A stretch of 64,000 nucleotides of DNA from DATBGZ01 sp036557785 (GTDB taxonomy: Bacteria; Actinomycetota; Actinomycetes; Mycobacteriales; Micromonosporaceae), in contig DATBGZ010000030.1 in assembly GCA_036557785.1 (NCBI GenBank), positions 56,777 through 120,776 of the forward strand, written 5' to 3'. The position numbers and the translations under genes were made by a program. Positions 18,126 to 26,464 of the stretch are shown here, piece after piece. The notes below the pieces were generated by a model. That model was not told the DNA's origin. It saw only the letters and a program-made list of their open reading frames with translations, and ran no database searches. The number at the start of each line of letters is the position of its first letter. Within the stretch, counting starts at the first letter, position 1.

Positions 18126-19601
18126 GTGAGCTTCATCGCCGCCATCGACCAGGGCACCACCTCGTCGCGGTGCATGGTCTTCGACGCCAGCGGCAACATC
18201 GTCGCCGCGGACCAGACCGAGCACCGGCAACTGTTCCCGCGCCCGGGCTGGGTCGAGCACGACCCGGTCGAGATCTGGCGCAACGTCCAGTCCTGCGTCA
18301 CCGGGGCCCTGGACCGGGCCGGGCTAAGCCCCGGCGATCTGGCCGCCATCGGCATCACGAACCAACGTGAGACCACCGTCTTATGGGACCGGCGTACGGG
18401 CACGCCGGTGGCCCCCGCCATCGTCTGGCAGGACACCCGGACTGACGCCCTTGTCGCGGCGCTGGCCGCCGACGGCGGACCGGACCGGTTCCGGCCGGCG
18501 ACCGGCCTTCCCCTGGCCACGTACTTCTCCGGCCCGAAGATCGCCTGGCAGCTCGATGCCGATCCGTCGCTACGCGGCAGGGCCGAGGCGGGCGAGGTGC
18601 TCTTCGGCACCATGGACACCTGGCTGATCTGGAACCTGACCGGCGCTCACGTCACCGACCCGACCAACGCCAGTCGCACGATGCTCATGAATCTATCCAC
18701 TGTGGACTGGGACGACGCGCTGTGCGAGGCGCTGCGGGTACCGCGAGCCATGCTGCCGGGGATCGCGCCCTCGTCGTCCGTCTACGGCCACGCGCGCGGC
18801 GCCCTGGCCGGGGTGCCGGTCGCCTCGGCCCTCGGCGACCAGCAGGCGGCGCTGTTCGGGCAGGCGTGCTTCGAACCGGGCGACGCCAAGTGCACGTACG
18901 GCACGGGCGCGTTCCTGCTGCAGAACACGGGACCGACCGCGACCCCGAGCCGGGCCGGTCTGATCACCACCGTCGCCTATCAGTTGGCGGGGCAACAACC
19001 CGTCTATGCCTTGGAGGGATCGATCGCGGTCGCCGGGTCTCTGGTTCAGTGGCTGCGCGACAACCTCGGCATCATCAAGGCGGCATCCGATATGGACACG
19101 CTCGCGGCCTCCGTACCCGACAGCGGCGGCGCGGTGATCGTGCCGGCCTTTTCGGGCCTGTTCGCGCCGCACTGGCGCTCCGACGCACGCGGTGTGATCG
19201 CGGGGCTGACGGCGTACGTGACGAAGGCGCACCTGGCCCGCGCCGCGCTCGACGCGGTGGCCTGGCAGGTGCGCGAGGTCGTCGATGCGATGGCCTCCGA
19301 CGCCGGCCTCGGCCTGTCCCGGCTGCGCATCGATGGTGGGATGACCGTGAGTCCGATCCTGCCGCAGCTTCAGGCCGACATCCTCGGCGTGCCCGTGGTA
19401 CGGCCGCGGATCAGCGAGACGACCTGCCTCGGCGCCGCCTACGCGGCCGGGCTCGCGGTCGGCTACTGGCCCGACCTGGCTGCGCTGGGGGAGAACTGGC
19501 ACGCCGACGCGACGTGGGAGCCGGCGCTGCCCGAGGCCGAGCGCGAAGCCGGGTACGCGCGCTGGCGCAAGGCCGTGGCCCGCACCCTCGACTGGGTGTA
19601 G
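18126..19601 (+). CDS. glpK: Glycerol kinase
   Basis: A 491-residue FGGY-family kinase phosphorylating glycerol to sn-glycerol 3-phosphate in the cytosol. The N-terminal AIDQGTTSSR phosphate-binding block, the NQRETT substrate block, the GDQQAALFGQ motif, the KCTYGTGAFLL segment and the C-terminal RIDGGMTVSP ATP-site block are all present. Start GTG 18126 has GAGGATG upstream. No glpF or glpD is adjacent. The gene ends at a strong hairpin. The repeat array lies immediately upstream and must contain or abut its promoter. Confidence 0.96.
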   Translation: MSFIAAIDQGTTSSRCMVFDASGNIVAADQTEHRQLFPRPGWVEHDPVEIWRNVQSCVTGALDRAGLSPGDLAAIGITNQRETTVLWDRRTGTPVAPAIVWQDTRTDALVAALAADGGPDRFRPATGLPLATYFSGPKIAWQLDADPSLRGRAEAGEVLFGTMDTWLIWNLTGAHVTDPTNASRTMLMNLSTVDWDDALCEALRVPRAMLPGIAPSSSVYGHARGALAGVPVASALGDQQAALFGQACFEPGDAKCTYGTGAFLLQNTGPTATPSRAGLITTVAYQLAGQQPVYALEGSIAVAGSLVQWLRDNLGIIKAASDMDTLAASVPDSGGAVIVPAFSGLFAPHWRSDARGVIAGLTAYVTKAHLARAALDAVAWQVREVVDAMASDAGLGLSRLRIDGGMTVSPILPQLQADILGVPVVRPRISETTCLGAAYAAGLAVGYWPDLAALGENWHADATWEPALPEAEREAGYARWRKAVARTLDWV

Positions 19602-19613
19602 TGGCGCCAGAGA

Positions 19614-19646
19614 CGACCGGCGCCGGTGAGGTACCGGCGCCGGTCG
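19614..19646. terminator. Bidirectional terminator between glpK and the HtrA gene
   Basis: A perfect 14-bp stem (CGACCGGCGCCGGT and complement) with a five-base loop, between convergent genes. A direct repeat GGTCGCGAGGGAAGG follows (about 19642-19673). Confidence 0.8.
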
Positions 19647-19682
19647 CGAGGGAAGGTCGGTCGCGAGGGAAGGAGCGACGAC

Positions 19683-21134
19683 CTACTTCTGACCGATGGT
19701 GACGGTCAGGGTCTTCTGGTCCGCGCCGCGGTTGACGGTCAACGAGACCTGCGAACCCACCGTGGCGGACTGGACGGCGCCGAGCAGGTCGTCAGCGGTG
19801 CGGATCGTACGGTCACCGAATTTCGTCACCACGTCCCCGGCCTGCAGGCCGGCGCTCGCCGCGGCGCTGCCGTCGACGACACTCTCGATCTTGGCACCGC
19901 CGCTGGGGGCGTCGGAGACCTGGACCCCGAGGTACGGGTGGTTGACCGACTTGCCGGCGATCAGCGTCTGCGCCACGGCCTTGGCCTTGTTCGACGTGAT
20001 CGCGAAGCCGACCCCGATGTTGCCGCTCGTACCGGCGGTGGCGATGGCGGTGTTGATGCCGATCACCTCGCCGTTCGTGTCGACCAGCGCACCGCCGGAG
20101 TTGCCTTCGTTGATGGGCGCGTCGGTCTGGATGGCGTCACCGATCACAGTGGCGTTGCCCTGATCGAACATCGAGCGCTGGTTGTCGCTCGACGTGATCG
20201 TGCGGTGCAGACCGCTGATGATGCCGGCGGTGACCGTTCCCTGCAGGCCGAGCGGGCTACCCATGGCGAGCACGGTGTCGCCGATCTGGATGGCGTCGCT
20301 GTCGCCCCACTTGGCGAAGACGAGGTTGTTCGCGTCCACCTTGACCACGGCGATGTCCGTCTCGGCGTCGGCACCGATCACGTCGGCTGTGACCTGCTGA
20401 CCACTGTTGAAGGTCACCTGCACGGTCCGCGCGCCGTTCGTGACGTGGTTGTTCGTGACGATGTAGCCATCAGCGGAGATGACGACCCCGGAGCCCTCAC
20501 CCACGTCGGTCTGAATGTCCACAATGGTCGGTTGCATCGCGGCCGCGATGCTCGCGAGGTTGGCTCGATCCACGACCGGCGCCGCGTTGCCGTTGCCGTT
20601 GTTTCCGGTGATCTGCAGCGGCGAGCTCACCGTGTCGGGGTGCATCGCGTAACCCACGAAGCCGCCCACGGCGCCACCACCCAGCGCGATCGCCAGCGCC
20701 GCCACTCCCGCGATCAGCCCACGCCGTACGGGTGGGGCCAGCGTCCGCTTGCCCGGCTGCGAGGCGGCCGGCTGCGGAAGACCGTACGGGGGCGCACCGG
20801 TCGGGTACGTCTGCGCCGCGCCCGGGTATGGCTGCGCGGTCGTGGGGTAGGGCTGCGCGGTGGTCGGCTGCGCTGCCGTCGGCGGGTAGACGGTCGCCGG
20901 CGGGTAGGCGGGCGGGGGGGCCTGCGGCACCCGGTACGCCCCACCGGGGTCGTCGGGAGCGACCGGGGAGCCGGCCGGCGACGCCGCCATGCCGGTCGGT
21001 GGTTCGGGTGGGGCCGGCGTCGGGCCGGAGGTTGCCGCCGGCACCGCGGGATCGGGGTAGTGCCCCGGTACGCCTGTCGCCGGAAGCTCACCGGTCGGGT
21101 CTGCGCCCGCCGGGTTCGCCTGGTTCTCACTCAT
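19683..21134 (-). CDS. HtrA/DegP-type serine protease with PDZ domain (PepD-like)
   Basis: A 483-residue membrane-anchored S1C protease. The first 135 or so residues are a Pro/Ala/Tyr-rich cytoplasmic region with repeated AQPYP motifs. One transmembrane helix follows (GLIAGVAALAIALGGGAVGGFVGY), then the extracytoplasmic trypsin-like domain. His lies in TNNHV, Asp in ETDIAVVKVD and the nucleophile in GNSGGA near residue 346. The C-terminal PDZ domain begins at LGVQVSDAP. It would degrade or chaperone misfolded envelope proteins. Start ATG 21134. It sits downstream of a response regulator/histidine kinase pair, an arrangement known for stress-responsive htrA genes in actinobacteria. Confidence 0.92.
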   Translation of the reverse strand: MSENQANPAGADPTGELPATGVPGHYPDPAVPAATSGPTPAPPEPPTGMAASPAGSPVAPDDPGGAYRVPQAPPPAYPPATVYPPTAAQPTTAQPYPTTAQPYPGAAQTYPTGAPPYGLPQPAASQPGKRTLAPPVRRGLIAGVAALAIALGGGAVGGFVGYAMHPDTVSSPLQITGNNGNGNAAPVVDRANLASIAAAMQPTIVDIQTDVGEGSGVVISADGYIVTNNHVTNGARTVQVTFNSGQQVTADVIGADAETDIAVVKVDANNLVFAKWGDSDAIQIGDTVLAMGSPLGLQGTVTAGIISGLHRTITSSDNQRSMFDQGNATVIGDAIQTDAPINEGNSGGALVDTNGEVIGINTAIATAGTSGNIGVGFAITSNKAKAVAQTLIAGKSVNHPYLGVQVSDAPSGGAKIESVVDGSAAASAGLQAGDVVTKFGDRTIRTADDLLGAVQSATVGSQVSLTVNRGADQKTLTVTIGQK

Positions 21135-21225
21135 GCCGATGAGCCTGCCTCTACGAGCTATGTCCGACCTGAAGAACGGCTGCATCCTTGCTGTGAAAAC
21201 TCGATCTTGCTCGCCGCGCCGGTGC

Positions 21226-22740
21226 TCAGCTCTCCAGCACCGGCGGGGCAAGGGGCAGTGTCACCCGGAAGTTGGCGCCCTCACCCGGTGCGGTGTCGAG
21301 CTCGACCGTGCCGTGGTGGGCGGCCACGAGCGCGGCCACGATCGCCAGGCCGAGCCCCGCGCCGCTGTGCGGAAGGCCCGGCGCACCGACGCCCTGCCGG
21401 GTCCGCGCCTTGTCCACGCGATAGAAGCGCTCGAATACCTGCTCGGCCTGCTCCGGGGCCAGCCCGGGACCGCGATCGGTCACCTCCAACACGGCGTACC
21501 CCGGCGGTCCCCCGTGCAAACGCAGGCTCACCGGCGTCGCGGACGGGGTGTGCATCAGCGCGTTGGTGACGAGGTTGCCCACGACCTGACGCAGCCGCGC
21601 CTGGTCGCCGGCGACCACGAGCCCGCCCGCCCCTTCGCCGAGGTCCACGGTCAGCGGGCGCTCCGGCGCCATGGCGTGCGCGGCCGCGGCGGCGTCGTTG
21701 ACCAGCTCGACCAGGTGGACCGGTTCGATGCGCAGCGGTCGCTCCTGGTCGAGCCGGGCGAGCAGGAGCAGATCCTCCACGAGCAGCCCCATCCGCGCGG
21801 CCTCGTCCTCGATCCGGCGCACCACGTCGGTCGCGTCGACCACGGCCCCATGCCGGTAGAGCTCGGCGAACCCACGGATCGACGTGAGCGGGGTGCGCAG
21901 CTCGTGTGACGCGTCGGCGACGAACTGGCGCATCCGTTGCTCCGACCGCACAGCCTGCGCCTCGGACTCGGCCCGGGCCCGGAACGCGGTCTCGATCTGG
22001 CTCAGCATCGCGTTCAGGGCGCGCGAGAGGCGGCCGAGCTCGGTGGAGGGCTCACCCTCCGGCACGCGTCGGCTCAGGTCGCCGCGCGCGATGGCGCCCG
22101 CGGTCTGCTCGATGTCGACGAGCGGCCGCAGGCTCATCCGGACCAGCCACACGCCAACCAGCGCGAGCGCCAGGAGCACGAGACCACCGGTGAGCAGGTT
22201 CACCCAGACCAGTTGGTCGATCGCGCCATCCACATTGGACAGATCCTCCCCGACGGTGAGGACCTCGCCCTGCGGCAGCACGGCGGTGCGCAAGCGCCAG
22301 CGACGGGTGTTGTCGAGCGAGCTGACCGTGTAGGGCCGGTCCAGCGCGACAGCCTCGGCCGCGGTACGGGGCGGCTGCGGGACCTCGCTGGGCCGGTAGT
22401 AGTTGCGGTAGTAGCCGATCGCGTCGCAGTCCGGCCGGCTGATCGCGACCAGGTAGTCACTCGGGATCGGGATCGTCCGGTCCTCGCAGGTGAGATCCGC
22501 GCTGGCGAAGAACGTGAGCTGCTGGCTCAGTTGATTGTCGACGCGCCCGAACAGGTGACTGCGCATCTTGACGGTGCTCGTGGTGCCGATGACGACCAGC
22601 GCCAGAAACACGAGGCCGAGCATGACCGCGACGAACCTGACCCGCAGCGGAACCCGGGCGGCCGCCGTGCTGATCCTGGCCCCCGCAGCATCCGCCCGGG
22701 TCCGCAGGCCCTGCCAGAGCCGCTCCCAGGCCGCGCTCAC
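21226..22740 (-). CDS. Sensor histidine kinase (OmpR-class two-component system, TrcS-like)
   Basis: A 504-residue membrane kinase. Helices at about 30-50 and 180-200 bracket an extracytoplasmic sensor region containing two Cys residues. HAMP follows (RMSLRPLVDIEQTAGAIARGD). The H-box is FVADASHELRTPLTSIRGFAE; the N-box, the DRGPGL G1 box and the GAGLGLAIV G2 box are intact. It overlaps the response regulator gene by four bases (ATGA). The stimulus is unknown; the downstream HtrA protease suggests envelope stress. Confidence 0.93.
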   Translation of the reverse strand: MSAAWERLWQGLRTRADAAGARISTAAARVPLRVRFVAVMLGLVFLALVVIGTTSTVKMRSHLFGRVDNQLSQQLTFFASADLTCEDRTIPIPSDYLVAISRPDCDAIGYYRNYYRPSEVPQPPRTAAEAVALDRPYTVSSLDNTRRWRLRTAVLPQGEVLTVGEDLSNVDGAIDQLVWVNLLTGGLVLLALALVGVWLVRMSLRPLVDIEQTAGAIARGDLSRRVPEGEPSTELGRLSRALNAMLSQIETAFRARAESEAQAVRSEQRMRQFVADASHELRTPLTSIRGFAELYRHGAVVDATDVVRRIEDEAARMGLLVEDLLLLARLDQERPLRIEPVHLVELVNDAAAAAHAMAPERPLTVDLGEGAGGLVVAGDQARLRQVVGNLVTNALMHTPSATPVSLRLHGGPPGYAVLEVTDRGPGLAPEQAEQVFERFYRVDKARTRQGVGAPGLPHSGAGLGLAIVAALVAAHHGTVELDTAPGEGANFRVTLPLAPPVLES

Positions 22741-23492
22741 GACGGCAGGCGCAGGACGTACCCGACGCCCCGTAGGGTGTGGATCAGTCGCGGCTCGACG
22801 GTGTCCACCTTGCGCCGCAGATACGAGATGTACGACTCGACGATGCTGTCATCGCCGCGGAAGTCGTACTGCCAGACATGGTCCAGGATCTGGGCCTTGG
22901 AGAGCACGCGACCGGCGTTGAGAAGGAGGTAGCGCAGCAGCTTGAACTCGGTCGGCGACAACGAGACGAGCTTCCCGCCGCGACGGACCTCGTGCGACTC
23001 CTCGTCGAGCTCGAGATCGGCGAAGGTCAGCACCGACGAGGACGACCGGTCCAGCGCGGAGCGGCGAAGCACGGCCCGGATGCGCGCGGTGAGCTCCTCC
23101 AGGCTGAACGGCTTGGTCACGTAGTCGTCGCCGCCGAGGGTCAGCCCACGGATCTTGTCATCGGTGGAGTCGCGGGCGGTGAGGAAGACGACCGGTGTGC
23201 GGACGCCCGCCTCCCGCATGCGCCGGATCACCTCGAACCCGTCGAGGTCGGGCAGCATGATGTCGAGCACCACCAGATCCGGCTCGGAGGCCTTGGCCGC
23301 GCTCACCGCGGCGGCCCCGGTCGTGGCCGCGGCCACGTCGAAGCCGGCGAAGCGCAGGCTCGCCGAGAGCAGCTCGACGATGTTGGCATCGTCCTCGACT
23401 ACGAGCAGCTTCGGGCGAGCCTGCGCCCCCTCATGCCGGGTGTCCCAGGCGGCCGCGCCCCCGGATTGCACTACGCCACTGCGAACACCCAT
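22737..23492 (-). CDS. Response regulator, OmpR/PhoB family (TrcR-like)
   Basis: A 251-residue regulator. The receiver domain has the acidic pair VVEDD, the phospho-acceptor in VVLDIMLPDLDGFE, the switch Thr in FLTARDS and the conserved Lys in YVTKPFSLEEL. The winged-helix output domain ends with the RGVGYVLRLP signature. ATG 23492 has a GGAGGA site; about 30 residues precede the receiver. TLGGDDYVTKPFSLEE is closest, from memory, to M. tuberculosis TrcR. First gene of the RR-HK-HtrA run. Confidence 0.93.
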   Translation of the reverse strand: MGVRSGVVQSGGAAAWDTRHEGAQARPKLLVVEDDANIVELLSASLRFAGFDVAAATTGAAAVSAAKASEPDLVVLDIMLPDLDGFEVIRRMREAGVRTPVVFLTARDSTDDKIRGLTLGGDDYVTKPFSLEELTARIRAVLRRSALDRSSSSVLTFADLELDEESHEVRRGGKLVSLSPTEFKLLRYLLLNAGRVLSKAQILDHVWQYDFRGDDSIVESYISYLRRKVDTVEPRLIHTLRGVGYVLRLPS

Positions 23493-23619
23493 GGACTGAA
23501 TCCTCCGCCGCGTCGCTGAGCGCGGGCTGGTGCCAGTCTGAGAGTTGGCTGTGAGCCCGCCTCGCTCCACCGTACGCCGCGGCGCGGGCCGGGCCGCGGC
23601 GCAAGCGAGCGGGGCGAGG

Positions 23620-24243
23620 CTAGCCGTGCAGGATGTGGCGGAGCTGGCCGCGCACGGAGTCGAGCACGGTCGCGGCGGTCCGCAGGTCGTCGAGCGAGGC
23701 CCGCCCCAGGCCGACGAGCCGGGTGACATCGCCGGCCAGATCAGCCGCCTTCCGTACGACGAGCGCCTGTGGCTCGGTCATCGGCTGCGGACGTGGCGTC
23801 GGTGCCTGGCCCGGCCCGCCCCAGTCGCGGGCCGGGGCACGCGCCTCGTGCCGGGCCTCCCGCAGCTCCCGCTTGAGATCCCGTACGGATCCCCGCACCC
23901 CCGCCTCGACCTGATCGGCGAGCGCGGCGAGGTCGGCGAGGTCGGCGACCGAGGTATGGATCTCGGCCTCGAGGTCGGCGAGTTCGGCGGCCCGATTGGC
24001 GAGCTCGGCGCGGCCGGCGTCGGTGATGTCGTAGACCTTGCGCCCACCGGTGGCGGTGTGGGTGACCAGGCCGTCGGCCTCCAGCCGGGCCAGGCGCGGA
24101 TAGATGGTCCCGGCTGAAGGCGCGTACAGCCCGTGGAACCGGTTCTCCAGCGACCGGATCAGCTCATACCCGTGCTTCGGGCCATCGGCGAGCAGCCGCA
24201 GCAGGTACAGCCGGAGCCGGCCGTGGCTGAAGACAGCGCTCAC
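23620..24243 (-). CDS. PadR family transcriptional regulator
   Basis: A 207-residue regulator with the PadR winged helix at residues 8-80 (LLRLLADGPKHGYELI, SAGTIYPRLARLEADGLV, GRKVYDITDAG). A long helical, charged C-terminal region follows, as in the PadR-s2 and Vinculin-like subclass. It overlaps the upstream DUF4097 gene by four bases (ATGA), so the two are co-expressed. The likely operator is the direct repeat before the DUF4097 gene, giving autoregulation. Confidence 0.9.
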   Translation of the reverse strand: MSAVFSHGRLRLYLLRLLADGPKHGYELIRSLENRFHGLYAPSAGTIYPRLARLEADGLVTHTATGGRKVYDITDAGRAELANRAAELADLEAEIHTSVADLADLAALADQVEAGVRGSVRDLKRELREARHEARAPARDWGGPGQAPTPRPQPMTEPQALVVRKAADLAGDVTRLVGLGRASLDDLRTAATVLDSVRGQLRHILHG

Positions 24244-25097
24244 GCCTGGTTCGCCTCCCCGTCGGGAGCGGGTGCGTTCTCGCCCACGGGAGGGCTCGCC
24301 AGCAGCGACACCGAGCCGGAGACCGCATACGCCCGCAACCGCCCGGAACCGGCCCCGATGCGCCCCGACGCGGCGTGCGTCCCCATCGATTTGGTCGCCT
24401 GGACCTGAGCGAAGGTGCTGGAGACGCCGCCGCTGGTGGCGCCCAGGCTCACCGAGAGGTCGGCGTCCTCGGGGACCCGTACCGTGATCGAGCCCGACAC
24501 GGTGTCGATGTGGACGTCGCGGGCGTACGGGTTGTCCAGGTCACAGGTGACAGCGCCCGAGATGGTCCGCGCGTGCACCCGGTCCGCGAACGACCCGGCG
24601 AGGCTGATCTCGCCGGAGACCGTCTCGACGGACAGGTCACCGGAGAGTCCCACCGCCTCGATCGAGCCCGAGACGGTCCTCGCGCTGACGGAGCCGCCGA
24701 GTCCCATCAGCGCGATCGAGCCGCTGGTCACGTCGACCCTGGCGCCCTCGTGCAGACCGGAGACGATGACGTCGCCGGCGATCACCGTCAGGCCGCCGCT
24801 CACGGTCGGCGGCACTGCGATGATCACGTCGGCAGAGTAGTTGAGCCGGCCCGAGGAGAACCACCACAGCGGCCCGCCCCACTGCAACCACTTGTGCTTC
24901 ACGTCGTGGCGGACGGAGAGCACCCCGTTCTCGTGGGTGACCGTGATCCCCTTGCGCCCTACCTTGCGGACCTCGATCCGGGCGGGGCCGTCGGTTCCGA
25001 CCACGTGCAGCTTGCCGTGCGCGAGCCAGACGTCGAGCGCAGTGACCGCGTCATCGAAGGTGAGCCGCTGCGGCCCGTCGACCAGCCAGGTTGCCAT
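24240..25097 (-). CDS. DUF4097 family beta-repeat protein
   Basis: A 285-residue protein made largely of short beta-strand repeats (SGSIALMGLGGSVSARTVSGSI, ETVSGEISLAG, DTVSGSITVRVPEDADLSV). This is the beta-helix-like DUF4097 (adhesin-like) fold commonly encoded beside PadR regulators. No signal peptide or transmembrane segment is seen, so it is probably cytoplasmic. Function unknown. First gene of a two-gene unit with the PadR gene. Confidence 0.87.
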   Translation of the reverse strand: MATWLVDGPQRLTFDDAVTALDVWLAHGKLHVVGTDGPARIEVRKVGRKGITVTHENGVLSVRHDVKHKWLQWGGPLWWFSSGRLNYSADVIIAVPPTVSGGLTVIAGDVIVSGLHEGARVDVTSGSIALMGLGGSVSARTVSGSIEAVGLSGDLSVETVSGEISLAGSFADRVHARTISGAVTCDLDNPYARDVHIDTVSGSITVRVPEDADLSVSLGATSGGVSSTFAQVQATKSMGTHAASGRIGAGSGRLRAYAVSGSVSLLASPPVGENAPAPDGEANQA

Positions 25098-25125
25098 GTC
25101 CGCCTCCGCGTTGCCGCCAGTGTGT

Positions 25126-25160
25126 CGCGATACATCTTAAGCGCATCTCGCGATACATCT
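25126..25160 (-). promoter_or_regulatory. Candidate PadR operator: CGCGATACATCT direct repeat
   Basis: Two exact copies, at 25126-25137 and 25149-25160, start 23 bases apart within the 62-base gap upstream of the DUF4097/PadR unit. The AT-containing core stands out in this GC-rich region. The second copy reaches the stop codon of the upstream gene. Confidence 0.55.
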
Positions 25161-25846
25161 CAACTGAGGGCGAGCCAGGTGGCGCGGGCCACCGCGAGCG
25201 GCTGCCCGTCGGGGGCGTAGAGGCTGGTCCGGGTAAAGGCCTTGCGCCCGTCCTCGCCCGTCATCGCGCCCATGACGACACAGCGCTGCCCCGCCTGCGG
25301 CAGCCCGAGGATGGTCACGGCGAGGCGACCCAGGACGTACGGCCGGCCCTCCAGCGGCACCGCCCACCCGCCGGGGCAGTCCAGCGCCGCCCACACGAGC
25401 TCGGGGCAGATGTCCGGCGGGACCAGGAAGGGGGTGGCGGTCCGGCCGTCGGGCAGCCGCCCCGGGAACAGCCGCAGCCCGTCGCCCGGTGCCCGTTGCG
25501 TGCCGCAGACGAAACACGTCGGGAACGGGTGCGTCACCAGGCCCGGATAGTGCGCCGAGGCCGCGACCGCCTCGTCCCAGCCGACGGCCTCGACCAGCTC
25601 CGCGGGCGCCGGATCGGCCGGCCCTACCTGCGCGATCAGCGTGTCCCCGGCCCAGAAGCCCACCTGGCCGTCATCGACGCGCCGCTCGATCTCGACCTCC
25701 AGCGGCGGCGGCCGGCGCAGCGTCACCTCGATCGCCGTCTGCGCGCCGAGGCCGGCGGCGCTCGCGAACCGCCCCGAGCAGTAGCCGCCGTTGCCGGACC
25801 CCGGCGGACCGTTGTACCGACTGGCGATCACGACCGCGTCACTCAT
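25160..25846 (-). CDS. Hotdog-fold thioesterase-like protein
   Basis: A 228-residue protein whose middle and C-terminal parts resemble acyl-CoA thioesterase or hydratase (hotdog) domains. The block THPFPTCFVCGTQR recurs in actinobacterial proteins annotated as hypothetical or thioesterase. CPELVWAALDCPGGWA resembles the hotdog central helix with its catalytic acidic residue region. ATG 25846 (SD GGCGGA) overlaps the DUF3052 gene stop by four bases. The substrate is unknown. Confidence 0.6.
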   Translation of the reverse strand: MSDAVVIASRYNGPPGSGNGGYCSGRFASAAGLGAQTAIEVTLRRPPPLEVEIERRVDDGQVGFWAGDTLIAQVGPADPAPAELVEAVGWDEAVAASAHYPGLVTHPFPTCFVCGTQRAPGDGLRLFPGRLPDGRTATPFLVPPDICPELVWAALDCPGGWAVPLEGRPYVLGRLAVTILGLPQAGQRCVVMGAMTGEDGRKAFTRTSLYAPDGQPLAVARATWLALS

Positions 25847-26202
25847 CGGTCCGCCTTCCGTATCACGTGCTTGAGCCCCGACCAGGTCCCGTCGATGGCG
25901 CACACCTTCACGTCGACGCGCCCATGCCCCAGCGCGTAGTCCCGCACCACGTTCTCGTCGAGGTCCGTGGGCAGGCCGGAGGCACGCTTCGGCCAGGCGA
26001 TCCAGAGCGATCCGGCGACCGTGGTCTTCGCGTGCAGCACTGCCCACCGCGCGACGAGCCTGGCCCGGTCCGGGCAGAAGCAGACGATCACGTCGTACGG
26101 TCGCCGGCCCACCCGGCGGTCGACGAGCACGCCGTCCGGGAGCTCGCCGAGGTCGAAGCCTTCTGGGGCACCGTCGAGCAGGACCAGGGCGCCAGCGCTC
26201 AC
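25843..26202 (-). CDS. DUF3052 family protein, 5' end disrupted by a 61-bp duplication
   Basis: DUF3052 proteins are small actinobacterial proteins of unknown function, normally opening with a GYSGTPL.KKLG block. From GTG 26202 the remaining 119 residues (VLLDGAPEGFDL, YDVIVCFCPDR, LWIAWPKRASG) are intact. The expected N-terminal block VGYSGTPLPRKLGVS is present upstream at 26308 and below, but in another frame. A 28-base sequence occurs twice, at 26197-26224 and 26258-26285, and the 61-base shift between copies breaks the frame. Removing 61 bases restores a single 134-codon frame from GTG 26308, which has a GAGGG site upstream. The gene is therefore either a recent pseudogene, a gene now translated from the internal GTG, or a sequencing or assembly artefact. 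Confidence 0.75.
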   Translation of the reverse strand: MSAGALVLLDGAPEGFDLGELPDGVLVDRRVGRRPYDVIVCFCPDRARLVARWAVLHAKTTVAGSLWIAWPKRASGLPTDLDENVVRDYALGHGRVDVKVCAIDGTWSGLKHVIRKADR

Positions 26203-26285
26203 CCCGAGCTTGCGCGGCAGTGGCTCGTGCCGGGCTCTTCGCAGGCCGCCTCGCGGAGCTCACCCCGAGCTTGCGCGGCAGTGGC
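26197..26285. repeat. 28-bp direct repeat causing a 61-bp frameshifting duplication
   Basis: Identical copies at 26197-26224 and 26258-26285, separated by 33 unrelated bases. The repeat encodes the PLPRKLGVS end of the DUF3052 N-terminus. The flanks immediately before the copies differ slightly (GCGCTC versus GAGCTC). Confidence 0.9.
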
Positions 26286-26464
26286 GTGCCCGAGTACCCG
26301 ACCGTCACCGCGCCGCAACCCTCACGTGGTCCCTCCGTCCACGAAGATCGTACCGAGCGGCCGCGCCACGGGCGATCGCGTGCAGCGCTCACACCGACCG
26401 GTCAGCGCCGGGTTGGAGCGGGCCGATACCGTAGGGCGGCCACCCCCACCCCCGAGGGAGTTAG

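Noticed and set aside
17630..18619. Upstream extension of the large M50 protein to about 1558 residues through the repeat array
   Set aside because: The extension reads repeat-encoded peptide and antisense of glpK; GTG 17629 has a strong ribosome-binding site and begins the conserved part.
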